Part shown: positions 41,465-50,256 of the stretch, one piece after another | Position numbering within the stretch: position 1 is the first letter of the stretch | Layout: every line of letters begins with the position of its first letter | Position numbers and translations under genes: made by a program | Notes under the pieces: generated by a model | The model's input: only the letters and a program-made list of their open reading frames with translations | Database searches by the model: none | What the model was told of the DNA's origin: nothing | Assembly (NCBI RefSeq): GCF_000498575.2 | Contig: NZ_AWSQ01000006.1 | Span: 156,430 to 220,429 of the forward strand | Direction of reading: 5' to 3' | From: Pseudomonas taeanensis MS-3 | GTDB taxonomy: Bacteria > Pseudomonadota > Gammaproteobacteria > Pseudomonadales > Pseudomonadaceae | Length of the DNA: 64,000 bases

Positions 41465-42920
41465 GCCCGACCTCCCATGCCACTAAGGCTTTACCAGCTT
41501 CGTCGAGATCGGAGAAGGGCTGACGCTCGCCGTTGATTTCCTGATAATCCTCGTGCCCCTTACCGGCCAACACCAAGACATCGTCCGCCTCTGCCTCGCC
41601 GATCAGCTGGGCAATTGCCTGGCCCCGGCCATGCATGAAGCGCACACGTTCCGGTGCACTGAACCCCGCGCGGATATCGCTGAAAATCTGTTCCGGCGCC
41701 TCGCTGCGCGGATTGTCATCGGTCACCAGCACGCCATCGGCCAAACGCTCAACCACCGCAGCCATCAACGGACGCTTGCCGCGATCACGGTCGCCGCCAC
41801 AGCCGAACAGGCACAACAAGCGCCCCTGAACGTGTGGGCGCAGAGCCTGCAGAACTTGCTCCAGGGCATCTGGGGTGTGCGCGTAGTCGACCACCACCAG
41901 CGGCTGCTTGATCCCGCCCAAGCGCTGCATGCGTCCGACAGGCCCCTGCAGACGCGGCAACACCTTGAGAATTTCATCGAGTGGATAATCCATTCCGAGC
42001 AACGCACCGACCACGGCCAGCAGATTGCTCAGGTTGAAGCGCCCGAGCAAGGAACTACGCAGACTGCCTTCACCGCGCGGAGTGACCAGTCTGGCGCGCA
42101 CGCCCTGATCGTCGAACTGGGCCTCACGGCAATACAGATAAGCACTGGAGTCTTCCAGGCTATAGCTGATCAGACGCGACTCCAGCTGATCCTCGGCCAA
42201 CTTGCGCCCGGCGGCATCATCTATATTCAGTACCCGGCAGCGCAGACCTGGGCGCCGGAACAGCATGAACTTGGCTTCGGCGTAAGCTTCCATCGAACCG
42301 TGATAGTCCAGATGGTCGCGCGACAGGTTGGTAAACACCGCCACATCGAACGCCAGCGCCGCAACCCGGCCCTGATGCAGTCCGTGCGAAGAGACCTCCA
42401 TAGCCACCGCGCGGGCGCCGGCCTTTTTCAAATCGGCCAGCGTCGCCTGTACGCCGATCGGGTCCGGCGTGGTGTGACGGCCGAGCGCCAGGGCGTTATA
42501 AAAGCCGTTACCCAAGGTGCCGACGATGCCGCAGCGCTGACCGAGCAGGTCCAGGGCCTGGGCCAGCAGCTGGCTAACGCTGGTTTTACCGTTGGTGCCG
42601 GTGATGCCCACCAGATGCAGCCCACGACTCGGCTCACCATAAAAACGCCCGGCGATCGCCGACAACTGCCCGGCCAGGCCCTTGATCGCCACCAGTTCGG
42701 CGCTGCCACGGACAATAGTCGGCGCCCCGTCGGCCTCATAGGCCACTGCAGCAGCCCCGCGCGCGATTGCATCGGCGATATGCAGGCGACCATCCTGCTG
42801 GCCGCCCGGCACGGCGAGGAACAGATCGCCGGGACGCACTTTACGGCTATCCAGAGTCAGCTCACGGATCAGCCCGGCGCTGGCAGCTTCAGGCAATAAT
42901 TGATTGAGAGGCATGGGCAT
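41457..42920 (-). CDS. murE: MurE meso-diaminopimelate-adding ligase
   Basis: A 487-residue Mur ligase. The ATP loop is GITGTNGKTSVSQLLA; the C-terminal DNPR (VTDDNPRSEAPEQI) marks meso-diaminopimelate specificity, as expected for a Gram-negative wall. It adds meso-DAP to UDP-MurNAc-L-Ala-D-Glu. The ATG shares one base with the ftsI stop (TGATG). A second ATG two codons on is also possible. Confidence 0.97.
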   Translation of the reverse strand: MPMPLNQLLPEAASAGLIRELTLDSRKVRPGDLFLAVPGGQQDGRLHIADAIARGAAAVAYEADGAPTIVRGSAELVAIKGLAGQLSAIAGRFYGEPSRGLHLVGITGTNGKTSVSQLLAQALDLLGQRCGIVGTLGNGFYNALALGRHTTPDPIGVQATLADLKKAGARAVAMEVSSHGLHQGRVAALAFDVAVFTNLSRDHLDYHGSMEAYAEAKFMLFRRPGLRCRVLNIDDAAGRKLAEDQLESRLISYSLEDSSAYLYCREAQFDDQGVRARLVTPRGEGSLRSSLLGRFNLSNLLAVVGALLGMDYPLDEILKVLPRLQGPVGRMQRLGGIKQPLVVVDYAHTPDALEQVLQALRPHVQGRLLCLFGCGGDRDRGKRPLMAAVVERLADGVLVTDDNPRSEAPEQIFSDIRAGFSAPERVRFMHGRGQAIAQLIGEAEADDVLVLAGKGHEDYQEINGERQPFSDLDEAGKALVAWEVGHA

Positions 42921-44653
42921 CAGATACGCCCTCCTTTGTCTGCGTTCACCGCCGTCACCTGCGACTCGACGGGTGGCGGCAAGTTGTCTGGCGCGATGTT
43001 CATCAGACGCAGCGCCCCGGCCATCACCTTGCCAAACACCGGGGCCGACACCAGGCCGCCGTAGTAGCCACTCTTGCTCGGCTCGTCGATCACTACGGCA
43101 ATCGCAATACGTGGGTTAGCCGCTGGCGCGAAACCGGCGAACAGCGAACGGTAGGCGTTTTCTCGGTAACCCTTGCTGCCCACGCTCACCTTGCGCGCCG
43201 TCCCGCTCTTGCCGGCAACGTGGTAACCCGGCACCTGGGCGCGGAACACACCACCAGGCGCTTCGATCACCTGCTGCAGCATGCCTTGCAGGGTCTGGGC
43301 GACATCTTCTGGAATCACTTGCACACCCTCGTCCAGCCGATCCACCCGGGTCAGCGATAACGGCACCATGCGCCCACTGTTACCCAGGACGGAATAGGCG
43401 TGCGCGAGCTGGACTGCAGTCACTGACAGGCCGTAGCCATAGGACAGGGTCGCGGTTTCCGCCTGATGCCAGTTGCGATGGTTGGGCAGGTTGCCGACCC
43501 GCTCGCCGGGGAACCCCAGCCCGGTATCCTGCCCCAGACCGACCTGCTGCATGACGGCATAGATCGCCTCGCCACCAATATCGAAGGCGATCTTGCTCAT
43601 GCCGACGTTGCTCGACTTGATCAGGATGTCGGTGAGGCTCAGCGGACCATTGGCGCGTGAGACGTCGCGAATGGTATAGCGGCCAATGCGCAACGAACCC
43701 GGATAGACATCGACCGTGTCGCTCGGCTTCCAGCGGCCGCTTTGCAGCGCAGCACTCATCGAGAAGGGCTTCATGGTCGAGCCAGGTTCGAACACGTCGA
43801 TCAATGCCCGATTACGCATGGCCGCCGGCTGCAGATTGCGGCGATTGTTTGGGTTGTAAGTCGGCTGGTTGACCATGGCCAGCACTTCGCCGCTCTTCAC
43901 ATCAACCATCACCAGGCTTCCGGCCTTGGCGCCAAATTCGATCAACGCATTGCGCAACTCGCGATGCGCCAGGTACTGCAGACGCAGGTCGACAGACAAC
44001 GCCAAGGCCTTGCCAGGCTTGGCATTCTGCGCGACCTGAACATCCTTGATCAGGCTGCCTCGGCGGTCCTTGAGCACTTGACGCTTGCCTGGCACACCAG
44101 CCAGCCACTCATCGAATGCCAACTCCATGCCCTCGCGACCACGATCGTCGATATCGGTAAAACCGATCACGTGGGCGGCCACTTCACCCGCCGGGTAGAA
44201 GCGCCGGAACTCTTCGATGGCGTAGACGCCCGGCACCTTCAGGTCGAGCACCTGCTGACCCTTTTCAGGCGTCAGGCCACGCACCAGGTACATGAACTCG
44301 CGCTCGCGATTTTGCTCCAAACGCGCCGCCAGAACCTTGGCATCCTGGCCCAGGGCTTTGGCTAACGTGCCCAATTGCTCGCGAGCCTTGTACAGTTCCT
44401 TGCCATTGGCCCACAACGTAGTCACCGGGGTGCTCACGGCCAACGGTTCGCCATTGCGATCGGTGATCAGGCCACGGTGCGCGGGAATAGGAATATGTCG
44501 CACGCTGCGCGCATCGCCGTGAGCCTGCAGGAAGTCCCGATCGATCACCTGCAAGTCGACGATACGCCAGGCAATCGCCCCGACCATCAATGCCAGAAGT
44601 AACAGCACCAAGCGGAACCGCCAGGGATAGAGAGCGCCTTCGAGCTTGATCAT
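42920..44653 (-). CDS. ftsI: penicillin-binding protein 3 (FtsI)
   Basis: A 577-residue class B PBP: cytoplasmic tail, one helix at about 14-32, a pedestal domain, then the transpeptidase. The active-site Ser292 is in GSTMKPF (SxxK), followed by SSN in KSSNVGMSK and KSGT in AGKSGTARKV. It cross-links septal peptidoglycan and is the main target of many anti-pseudomonal beta-lactams. The ATG overlaps the ftsL stop (ATGA). Confidence 0.98.
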   Translation of the reverse strand: MIKLEGALYPWRFRLVLLLLALMVGAIAWRIVDLQVIDRDFLQAHGDARSVRHIPIPAHRGLITDRNGEPLAVSTPVTTLWANGKELYKAREQLGTLAKALGQDAKVLAARLEQNREREFMYLVRGLTPEKGQQVLDLKVPGVYAIEEFRRFYPAGEVAAHVIGFTDIDDRGREGMELAFDEWLAGVPGKRQVLKDRRGSLIKDVQVAQNAKPGKALALSVDLRLQYLAHRELRNALIEFGAKAGSLVMVDVKSGEVLAMVNQPTYNPNNRRNLQPAAMRNRALIDVFEPGSTMKPFSMSAALQSGRWKPSDTVDVYPGSLRIGRYTIRDVSRANGPLSLTDILIKSSNVGMSKIAFDIGGEAIYAVMQQVGLGQDTGLGFPGERVGNLPNHRNWHQAETATLSYGYGLSVTAVQLAHAYSVLGNSGRMVPLSLTRVDRLDEGVQVIPEDVAQTLQGMLQQVIEAPGGVFRAQVPGYHVAGKSGTARKVSVGSKGYRENAYRSLFAGFAPAANPRIAIAVVIDEPSKSGYYGGLVSAPVFGKVMAGALRLMNIAPDNLPPPVESQVTAVNADKGGRI

Positions 44654-44943
44654 GGCGCCACCATGCGCACTTCGGCGGCGTCGGGAATACGCATGCTCAG
44701 CTGTTCGCGGGCCAAGGCTTCGATACGATTATGTGCCGTCCAGGTGCTCTGCTCGAGAATCAGGCGCCCCCACTCGGCCTGCGCCTTGTCGCGGACACTT
44801 AGCTCGGCATACAGACCGTTAAGCAACTGGCGATTCCAGTGGGCACTATAAGAAACCGCCAGGGCCGAACCGAGCACGATAAGAAACAGCACCAGCATCA
44901 GCAGGCTGCCGCGCGGGATAGGCGAGGCAAATACCGCGCTCAT
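44650..44943 (-). CDS. ftsL: cell division protein FtsL
   Basis: A 97-residue bitopic protein with a single helix (LLMLVLFLIVLGSALAVSYSAHW, about 14-36) and a periplasmic coiled coil with an RDKAQAEWGRLILEQSTWTAHNRIEALA pattern. FtsL forms the FtsQLB complex that activates FtsWI. The start overlaps the rsmH stop by 4 bases (ATGA) and the end overlaps ftsI. Confidence 0.95.
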   Translation of the reverse strand: MSAVFASPIPRGSLLMLVLFLIVLGSALAVSYSAHWNRQLLNGLYAELSVRDKAQAEWGRLILEQSTWTAHNRIEALAREQLSMRIPDAAEVRMVAP

Positions 44944-45881
44944 CGCACTTTCTCCGCCACACGCATCACCGCACTGCGCGAACGTGGATTGGCCTTCAAT
45001 TCGGCTTCCGAAGCAAACTGCGGCTTGCCGATCAGCTTCAGACGAGGCTGAAACGCTTCTGGAATGATGGGCAGATCACGCGGCAACTTATCCGCTTCAC
45101 CCTTGGCATGCTTGCGCATGAAGAGCTTGACGATACGATCCTCCAGCGAATGAAAACTGATCACCACCAGCCGCCCACCAACCTCAAGTGCCTCCAGCGC
45201 GGCGTCGAGGCCATGCTCCAGATCGCCCAATTCGTTATTGATATAAATACGCAAACCCTGAAAAGCACGAGTCGCAGGATTCTTGCCTTTCTCCCACGCA
45301 GGGTTGGCAACCGTAAGCACTTGAGCCAAGTCGGCGGTGCGCTCAAACGGTCGTTCGGCACGACGCTGCACCACGGCGCGCGCCATGCGCTTGGCGAACC
45401 GCTCCTCACCGTACTCTTTGAAAACCCGGGCGATCTCTTCTTCACTGGCGCTGGCAATCCACTGCGCAGCACTGACGCCACGGCTCGGGTCCATGCGCAT
45501 ATCCAGAGGACCGTCGTTGAGAAAACTGAAACCACGCTCGGCATCGTCCAGCTGCGGCGATGAGACCCCCAGATCGAGGAGAATCCCACTCACCTTGCCG
45601 GCCAGGCCACGGACAGCGGTTTCTTGATCAAGTTCCGCAAAACTACGCTGCACAACGACAAAGCGGCCGTCTTCGGCCGCTAGCGCATTCCCCGTCGCAA
45701 TCGCCAGGGGATCTTTATCGAACCCCAATAAATGGCCGTCTGGCCCCAGCCTTTCAAGAATCAGCCGACTGTGCCCACCCCGCCCGAAGGTACCATCCAG
45801 ATAGCAGCCATCCGCCCGCACGCAAAGCCCATCGACGGCTTCATCGAGCAACACAGTTATATGGCGAAAGCTATTAGTCAT
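44940..45881 (-). CDS. rsmH: 16S rRNA (cytosine1402-N4)-methyltransferase RsmH
   Basis: A 313-residue methyltransferase (formerly MraW). SAM motif: YLDGTFGRGGHSRLIL; conserved blocks GILLDLGVSSPQLDDAERGFSF and GGRLVVISFHSLEDRIVK. It N4-methylates C1402 of 16S rRNA, the partner modification of RsmI, whose gene is just beyond rnpB. The ATG at 45881 gives the usual family N-terminus (M-x-x-x-FRHI); a GTG at 45887 overlapping the mraZ stop (GTGA) is an alternative. Confidence 0.96.
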   Translation of the reverse strand: MTNSFRHITVLLDEAVDGLCVRADGCYLDGTFGRGGHSRLILERLGPDGHLLGFDKDPLAIATGNALAAEDGRFVVVQRSFAELDQETAVRGLAGKVSGILLDLGVSSPQLDDAERGFSFLNDGPLDMRMDPSRGVSAAQWIASASEEEIARVFKEYGEERFAKRMARAVVQRRAERPFERTADLAQVLTVANPAWEKGKNPATRAFQGLRIYINNELGDLEHGLDAALEALEVGGRLVVISFHSLEDRIVKLFMRKHAKGEADKLPRDLPIIPEAFQPRLKLIGKPQFASEAELKANPRSRSAVMRVAEKVR

Positions 45882-45883
45882 AG

Positions 45884-46339
45884 TCACAGGATCAGGTCAC
45901 GTAAGTCGTCGGACAAAGCACCCGGCTGCTTGATGGCGGCCAAATCGGCATCGGCCACCGCATTCCAGGTGTCTTCATCCCACAGTTGAAATTTGTTGAG
46001 TTGACCAACCAGCATCGCGCGTTTATCCAGCTTGGCGTACTCGCGCAAACGCGGCGGCACCAGAAAACGACCGCTGGCATCCAGCTCCAGGTCGACGGCA
46101 TTGCCGATCAGCAATCGCTGCAAGCGGCGGTTTTCCTCACGAAAGGACGCCAGCTCACGTAACTTGCTCTCGATCAGCTCCCACTCGGCCAGTGGATAGA
46201 CACAAAGACAGGGGTCGATAGCGTCGATGGTAACGATGAGCTGACCCGCACAACGCGACACGAGCTCGTCCCGATACCGACTTGGCATCGCGAGTCGCCC
46301 TTTGGCGTCGAGACTGATGGCGTTAGCTCCACGAAACAC
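45884..46339 (-). CDS. mraZ: transcriptional regulator MraZ
   Basis: A 151-residue protein with two AbrB/SpoVT-like halves: FRGANAISLDAKGRLAMPSRYRDEL and LELDASGRFLVPPRLREYAKL, each with the DxxGRxxxP motif. MraZ forms rings and binds GTG-rich direct repeats in front of its own operon, regulating dcw. The start is GTG at 46339, with AAGGGGAAG upstream. It is the first gene of the dcw transcript here; matching operator repeats lie at 46383-46406. Confidence 0.96.
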   Translation of the reverse strand: MFRGANAISLDAKGRLAMPSRYRDELVSRCAGQLIVTIDAIDPCLCVYPLAEWELIESKLRELASFREENRRLQRLLIGNAVDLELDASGRFLVPPRLREYAKLDKRAMLVGQLNKFQLWDEDTWNAVADADLAAIKQPGALSDDLRDLIL

Positions 46340-46382
46340 GACTGCGCTTCCCCTTGAATTAGCTATCCATGCCCTAAAAAAC

Positions 46383-46406
46383 CCACTTCATGCCACTTTT
46401 TACCAC
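46383..46406 (-). promoter_or_regulatory. MraZ operator: three GTGG repeats at 10-bp period
   Basis: On the minus strand GTGG occurs at 46406-46403, 46396-46393 and 46386-46383, exactly 10 bp apart, separated by A/T-rich spacers. The array lies between the -10 box and the mraZ start. MraZ of E. coli is known to bind TGGG-type repeats spaced by 5 bases, i.e. the same 10-bp period. Confidence 0.75.
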
Positions 46407-46414
46407 CTGCGCAC

Positions 46415-46444
46415 ACTATAGGAACGCGCACACCCCACCGTCAA
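46415..46444 (-). promoter_or_regulatory. dcw (Pmra) sigma-70 promoter
   Basis: Minus strand: TTGACG (46444-46439), 18-bp spacer, TATAGT (46420-46415), about 75 bases before the mraZ GTG. It is the best promoter match near the head of the cluster. Confidence 0.7.
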
Positions 46445-46534
46445 GGCGCGCCACAGGGGAAAAACCCTTATAGAACGGCGATTTAGCAAGCTAAGGCGGG
46501 GTAAAAACGCAGGATGACGAGAAGCGCACCAGCT

Positions 46535-46561
46535 AAAATTCAGGCACAACAGCAGCCTGAA
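46535..46561 (-). terminator. intrinsic terminator downstream of rnpB
   Basis: Minus strand: 7-bp stem TTCAGGC/GCCTGAA, 9-base loop, followed by TTTT. It lies about 90 bases after the mature RNase P RNA 3' end and probably ends the precursor. Confidence 0.6.
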
Positions 46562-46649
46562 CTTCAGACTTAAAGTGATTTATTAAGAGTAAGATTTTTT
46601 CGGTCTTAAAAAGGCGGGATTAAAGGTGAAGCGAAGGGCAGAAAAAAGG

Positions 46650-47009
46650 TGGAGAGTCGATCTGTAAGCCGGGTTCTGTCGAGGACAGTCATTCCTCTAC
46701 GACGTACATCACTGCACGCCTTTAGCAACCTACCCGGTTCCAGCGCGGGCCACGCCAATGGAACCCTATTTGGTCTTGCTCCGAGTGGGGTTTGCCTAGC
46801 CACGGACTGTTACCAGCCGTGCGGTGCGCTCTTACCGCACCTTTTCACCCTTACCGGCGCCGAAACGCTTAGGCGGTTATTTTCTGCGGCACTTTCCGTA
46901 GGCTCACGCCCCCCAGGCGTTACCTGGCACTCTGCCCTATGGAGCCCGGACTTTCCTCCCCCACATTTCGCAGAACGAAACGCGGCAGCGACTGTCCGAT
47001 CGACTCTCC
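46650..47009 (-). ncRNA. rnpB: RNase P RNA (class A)
   Basis: A roughly 360-nt RNA on the minus strand. The ends pair as P1 (GGAGAGTCGAT near 47009 with ATCGACTCTCC near 46651). The universally conserved core is present: AGAGGAAAGTCCGGGCTCC with GGGCAGAGTGCC after it, and near the 3' end GAATGACTGTCC and GAACCCGGCTTA. It is the catalytic subunit that trims tRNA 5' ends with RnpA. End points are accurate to a few bases only. Confidence 0.95.
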
Positions 47010-47016
47010 GCCGCCA

Positions 47017-47045
47017 AGGGTAGCGACACCGGCCCTAGAGAACAA
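47017..47045 (-). promoter_or_regulatory. rnpB promoter
   Basis: Minus strand: TTGTTC (47045-47040), 17-bp spacer, TACCCT (47022-47017), placing transcription start about 8-9 bases on, at the start of P1. It lies just downstream of the rsmI stop codon on the same strand. Confidence 0.55.
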
Positions 47046-47047
47046 GC

Positions 47048-47953
47048 TCAAACGCTCTTCTGCTGCTGCAAAGCCACTTGATAGAGCAGATTCTTGCGCA
47101 CTCCAGTGATCTCTGCCGCCAAGGCCGCCGCACGCTTGAGCGGCATTTCCTCAAGCAGCAGATTAAGCACGCGCAGCGCCTCAACACTCACCGCCGCCTC
47201 ACCCTCAGGTGCCTGCCAACCGGCAACCAACACCACGCACTCGCCACGCTGCTGATTGCTATCGCCGGCCACCCATGCGCACAACTCCGCCAATGGCGAG
47301 CCCTTCAGCGTCTCGAAGGCCTTGGTCAGCTCACGCGCGAGCACTGCCGGACGCTCACCCCCGAAGACCTCCCGCATATCCTCCAGCGACTCGAGAATAC
47401 GATGCGGCGCCTCGTAGAAAATCAGCGTGCGCGACTCTTCTTTTACCTGCTCCAGGCGGGCGCGTCGCGCCGCCGTCTTGGCCGGCAGAAAACCCTCGAA
47501 AATAAACCGATCGGATGGCAAACCTGCGGCCGACAAGGCTGCGATCAAGGCACAGGCACCCGGCACCGGCACCACGGTGATTCCCGCCGCACGCGCCTGA
47601 CGCACCAGATGATAGCCAGGGTCGGAAATCAACGGCGTGCCCGCATCGGAAATCAGCGCCAGGTCGTCGCCAGCCTGCAGCCGCGCGAGAAAGCGCCCCC
47701 CCTGATCACGCTCGTTGTGCTCATGACACGCCACCAGCGGCGTCGATATGCCGAAATGCTGCATCAGGCGCGCGGAATGACGCGTATCCTCAGCCGCAAT
47801 CACTGCCACTTCATTGAGAACCTTGAGCGCCCGGGCACTCAGATCTTCCAGATTACCAATAGGTGTAGCGACCACAAAAAGGCGGCCCAGGGCGAGTAAA
47901 GGCGCAGCGGGAGCAGTCACAGCACAAGCCTCTTCATTCACGAAAGCGCGCAT
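47048..47953 (-). CDS. rsmI: 16S rRNA (cytidine1402-2'-O)-methyltransferase RsmI
   Basis: A 301-residue tetrapyrrole-methylase-fold enzyme: LFVVATPIGNLEDLSARAL at the start, VIAAEDTRHSARLMQHFGI, ALISDAGTPLISDPGYHLVRQA and FEGFLPAKTAARRARL are RsmI/YraL signatures. It 2'-O-methylates C1402, complementing RsmH. The start is uncertain: the ATG at 47953 is taken, but conserved sequence begins about 25 residues in and GTG codons there could also start translation. It is divergent from lpoA. Confidence 0.94.
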   Translation of the reverse strand: MRAFVNEEACAVTAPAAPLLALGRLFVVATPIGNLEDLSARALKVLNEVAVIAAEDTRHSARLMQHFGISTPLVACHEHNERDQGGRFLARLQAGDDLALISDAGTPLISDPGYHLVRQARAAGITVVPVPGACALIAALSAAGLPSDRFIFEGFLPAKTAARRARLEQVKEESRTLIFYEAPHRILESLEDMREVFGGERPAVLARELTKAFETLKGSPLAELCAWVAGDSNQQRGECVVLVAGWQAPEGEAAVSVEALRVLNLLLEEMPLKRAAALAAEITGVRKNLLYQVALQQQKSV

Positions 47954-48043
47954 TGTAGCCCGTTTCACACCATCGACATCGCGTCGCCGCCCGCGCTTGG
48001 TTACAATTCGACGTTCATTTGATCAAGTATCAGGAACGCTTAC

Positions 48044-49855
48044 ATGATCGCCTGCCTGCGCCTCCTCTCCACCCTCTGCCTTGTCGGCCTGCTCGCCGCC
48101 TGCGCCAACTCGCCATCTTCCTCTCTCGGCGAACTGCCGCGTACCCCTCAAGCCAGCGTCGAGCAACTGCTGCAACAGGCCGGAGATAGCCAGTCCGAAC
48201 AAGCGACCTTGCTACGCTTGTCAGCCGCCGACCTGGCCTACCAGCAGAAAAACCTGGGGCGCGCCATTCAGATTCTCGAGCAGGTGCAACTGGACCAGCT
48301 GAAACCCGCCCAACAGGTATATGCCAGCACCTTGAGCGCAGAACTGGCACTGGCCCGCAACAAACCCAAAGCCGCCTTGCGCGCCCTTAGCCATCCCAGC
48401 CTGGAGCGCCTGGGCGAGCTGCCCATTGAGCAGCAAATCCGCACTCAGCTGGCCCGCGCTCAAGCCCTGCAAGAAGACGGACAACCTCTCGCTGCCGCCC
48501 GCGAGCGAGTGTTCATCGCCCCCCTGCTCACAGCCGCGGCAGCCAAGCGCAACCACGAAACCATCTGGACACTGGTCAGCAGCCTGCCGCCCGAGACGCC
48601 ACATACCGAGAACGATGCAGACCTGGCCGGCTGGCTGAGCCTGGCGCGCGCCTCACAGACCGCAGGCACGCTAAAGCAACAGCAAGCCGCCATCGACGGC
48701 TGGCGCATGCAACACCCCGAACACCCAGCCGCACGGCAATTACCGCAAGCACTGGACGAACTCCTGGCCCTTTCCAGCCAGCCTCTGAGCGAAATAGCCC
48801 TGCTGCTGCCGCAGGAAGGCCAACTTGCCTCAGTCGCACGCGCTCTGCGGGACGGCTTTCTTGCCGCGCACTACCAAGCACAACAGGCCGGGCAGAACCC
48901 ACCGAACATTCAACTGTACGACAGCTCGCGCCTCAGCTCGCTGGACGACTTCTACCGCCAGGCCCAAGCAGCAGGCGTGCAACTGGTCATCGGCCCACTG
49001 GAAAAACCACTGGTCAAACAACTCAGTGATCGCGAACAGCTACCGATCACCACACTGGCACTGAACTACAGCGATGCCGGCCAGGAGGGTCCCGCCCAGC
49101 TGTTCCAGTTCGGCTTGGCCGCCGAAGATGAAGCCCGTGAAGTGGCTCGCCGCGCCTGGGCCGACGGCATGCGTCGCGCAGTTGCCCTGGTACCACGCGG
49201 GGAATGGGGCGATCGTGTGCTCGCCGCCTTCCGCCAGAGCTGGCAGGCCGCTGGCGGCACACTGATCGCCGCAGAACACATCGCCGAACCCGTTGAACTG
49301 GCGCAACAGATCGCCAACCTGTTCCAATTGCGCGAAAGTGAAGCCCGCGCCAAGAGCCTGCAAAGCACACTGGGCACAGGCGTCGATGCGCAACCGGCAC
49401 GACGCCAGGACGTCGACTTCATTTTCCTCGCGAGCACCCCGCAACAAGCCCAACAAATAAAACCCACCCTGGCCTTCCAGTACGCCGGTGACGTGCCGGT
49501 CTACGCGACCTCGCACCTGTTCACCGGCAATCACAGCCAGGCCCAGTACAAAGACCTCAACGGCATTCGTTTTTGCGAAACGCCTTGGCTACTAGGGGTT
49601 AACGACCCGCTACGGCAACAAGCCGACAGCCAATGGCCTCAAGCCGGGGGCAGTCTTGGCCGACTCTACGCCATGGGCGCCGACGCCTATCGCCTGGCAC
49701 CACGCCTCGACCAGCTCAAGGCACTGCCCGGCACCCAGATCAACGGACTGTCCGGCAAGCTGAGCCTGAACCCTGCGCAACGCATCGAACGCCAGCTGCC
49801 ATGGGCCGAGTTCCGCGACGGCCAAGTGCAGCGCCTGCCCGACACCCCCATTTGA
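48044..49855 (+). CDS. lpoA: LpoA outer-membrane activator of PBP1A (LppC family)
   Basis: A 603-residue lipoprotein. The lipobox is LLAAC with lipidated Cys20. The N-terminal half has TPR-like helices (about 40-250); the C-terminal half is a periplasmic-binding-protein-like fold (IALLLPQEGQLASVARALRDGFLAAHY, LVIGPLEKPLVKQL, FLASTPQQAQQIKPTLAFQYAGDVPVYATSHL). LpoA reaches across the periplasm to stimulate the class A PBP in peptidoglycan synthesis. In pseudomonads LpoA or the related LpoP fills this role. It heads an apparent operon with yraN, gmhA and dolP. Confidence 0.92.
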   Translation: MIACLRLLSTLCLVGLLAACANSPSSSLGELPRTPQASVEQLLQQAGDSQSEQATLLRLSAADLAYQQKNLGRAIQILEQVQLDQLKPAQQVYASTLSAELALARNKPKAALRALSHPSLERLGELPIEQQIRTQLARAQALQEDGQPLAAARERVFIAPLLTAAAAKRNHETIWTLVSSLPPETPHTENDADLAGWLSLARASQTAGTLKQQQAAIDGWRMQHPEHPAARQLPQALDELLALSSQPLSEIALLLPQEGQLASVARALRDGFLAAHYQAQQAGQNPPNIQLYDSSRLSSLDDFYRQAQAAGVQLVIGPLEKPLVKQLSDREQLPITTLALNYSDAGQEGPAQLFQFGLAAEDEAREVARRAWADGMRRAVALVPRGEWGDRVLAAFRQSWQAAGGTLIAAEHIAEPVELAQQIANLFQLRESEARAKSLQSTLGTGVDAQPARRQDVDFIFLASTPQQAQQIKPTLAFQYAGDVPVYATSHLFTGNHSQAQYKDLNGIRFCETPWLLGVNDPLRQQADSQWPQAGGSLGRLYAMGADAYRLAPRLDQLKALPGTQINGLSGKLSLNPAQRIERQLPWAEFRDGQVQRLPDTPI

Positions 49856-50226
49856 TCGATCACAGCAGCAGCCAAAGCAGCGGCAAGGCGGCGGAGACCC
49901 TCGCCCGCCAGCACCTGGAGCAACAGGGACTGCGCCTATTGGCGCAGAACTGGCACTGTCGCCGCGGCGAGCTCGATCTGGTCATGCTCGACACGGATAC
50001 AGTAGTATTCGTCGAGGTACGCTACCGGCGGCACGCCGCCTGGGGTGGCGCCATTGAGAGCGTTGACGCGCGCAAGCGTGAAAAGCTGACGATAGCCGCA
50101 ATGCACTTCCTGCAACAGGAATCGCGCTGGGCCAAGCACCCATGCCGCTTTGACGTGATTGCCATCAACAGCAAAGGTAACTCTGCTCCGCAACTGAACT
50201 GGATTCAAAACGCCTTTGATACCTGA
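49852..50226 (+). CDS. yraN: YraN-family (UPF0102) nuclease-like protein
   Basis: A 124-residue protein with SGKAAETLARQHLEQQGLRLLAQNW, GELDLVMLDTDTVVFVEVRYRR (the DxnExK-like core of restriction-endonuclease-fold proteins, here D...EVR) and KREKLTIAAMHFL. No ATG is available at the conserved N-terminus; I propose a TTG at 49852 that overlaps the lpoA stop (TTGA), giving coupled translation. The function is unproven; related proteins are suspected nucleases. It is 30 bases before gmhA. Confidence 0.82.
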   Translation: MIDHSSSQSSGKAAETLARQHLEQQGLRLLAQNWHCRRGELDLVMLDTDTVVFVEVRYRRHAAWGGAIESVDARKREKLTIAAMHFLQQESRWAKHPCRFDVIAINSKGNSAPQLNWIQNAFDT

Positions 50227-50256
50227 GCAGACACAACACTGAAGGTTATATCTCCA

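Larger units (their letters stand above)
46340..46651. other. 312-bp mraZ-rnpB interval
   Basis: From left to right this interval holds the mraZ leader with MraZ repeats, the Pmra promoter, a stretch without clear features (46450-46530), an rnpB terminator (46535-46561) and an A/T-rich segment (46565-46645) with a weak TAAGA/TCTTA hairpin. I see no coding frame. Confidence 0.6.

Noticed and set aside
46588..46610. Hairpin TAAGA/TCTTA near rnpB as a terminator
   Set aside because: The stem is 5 bp of mostly A-T and is not followed by a T run on the relevant strand; the hairpin at 46535-46561 is a better candidate.
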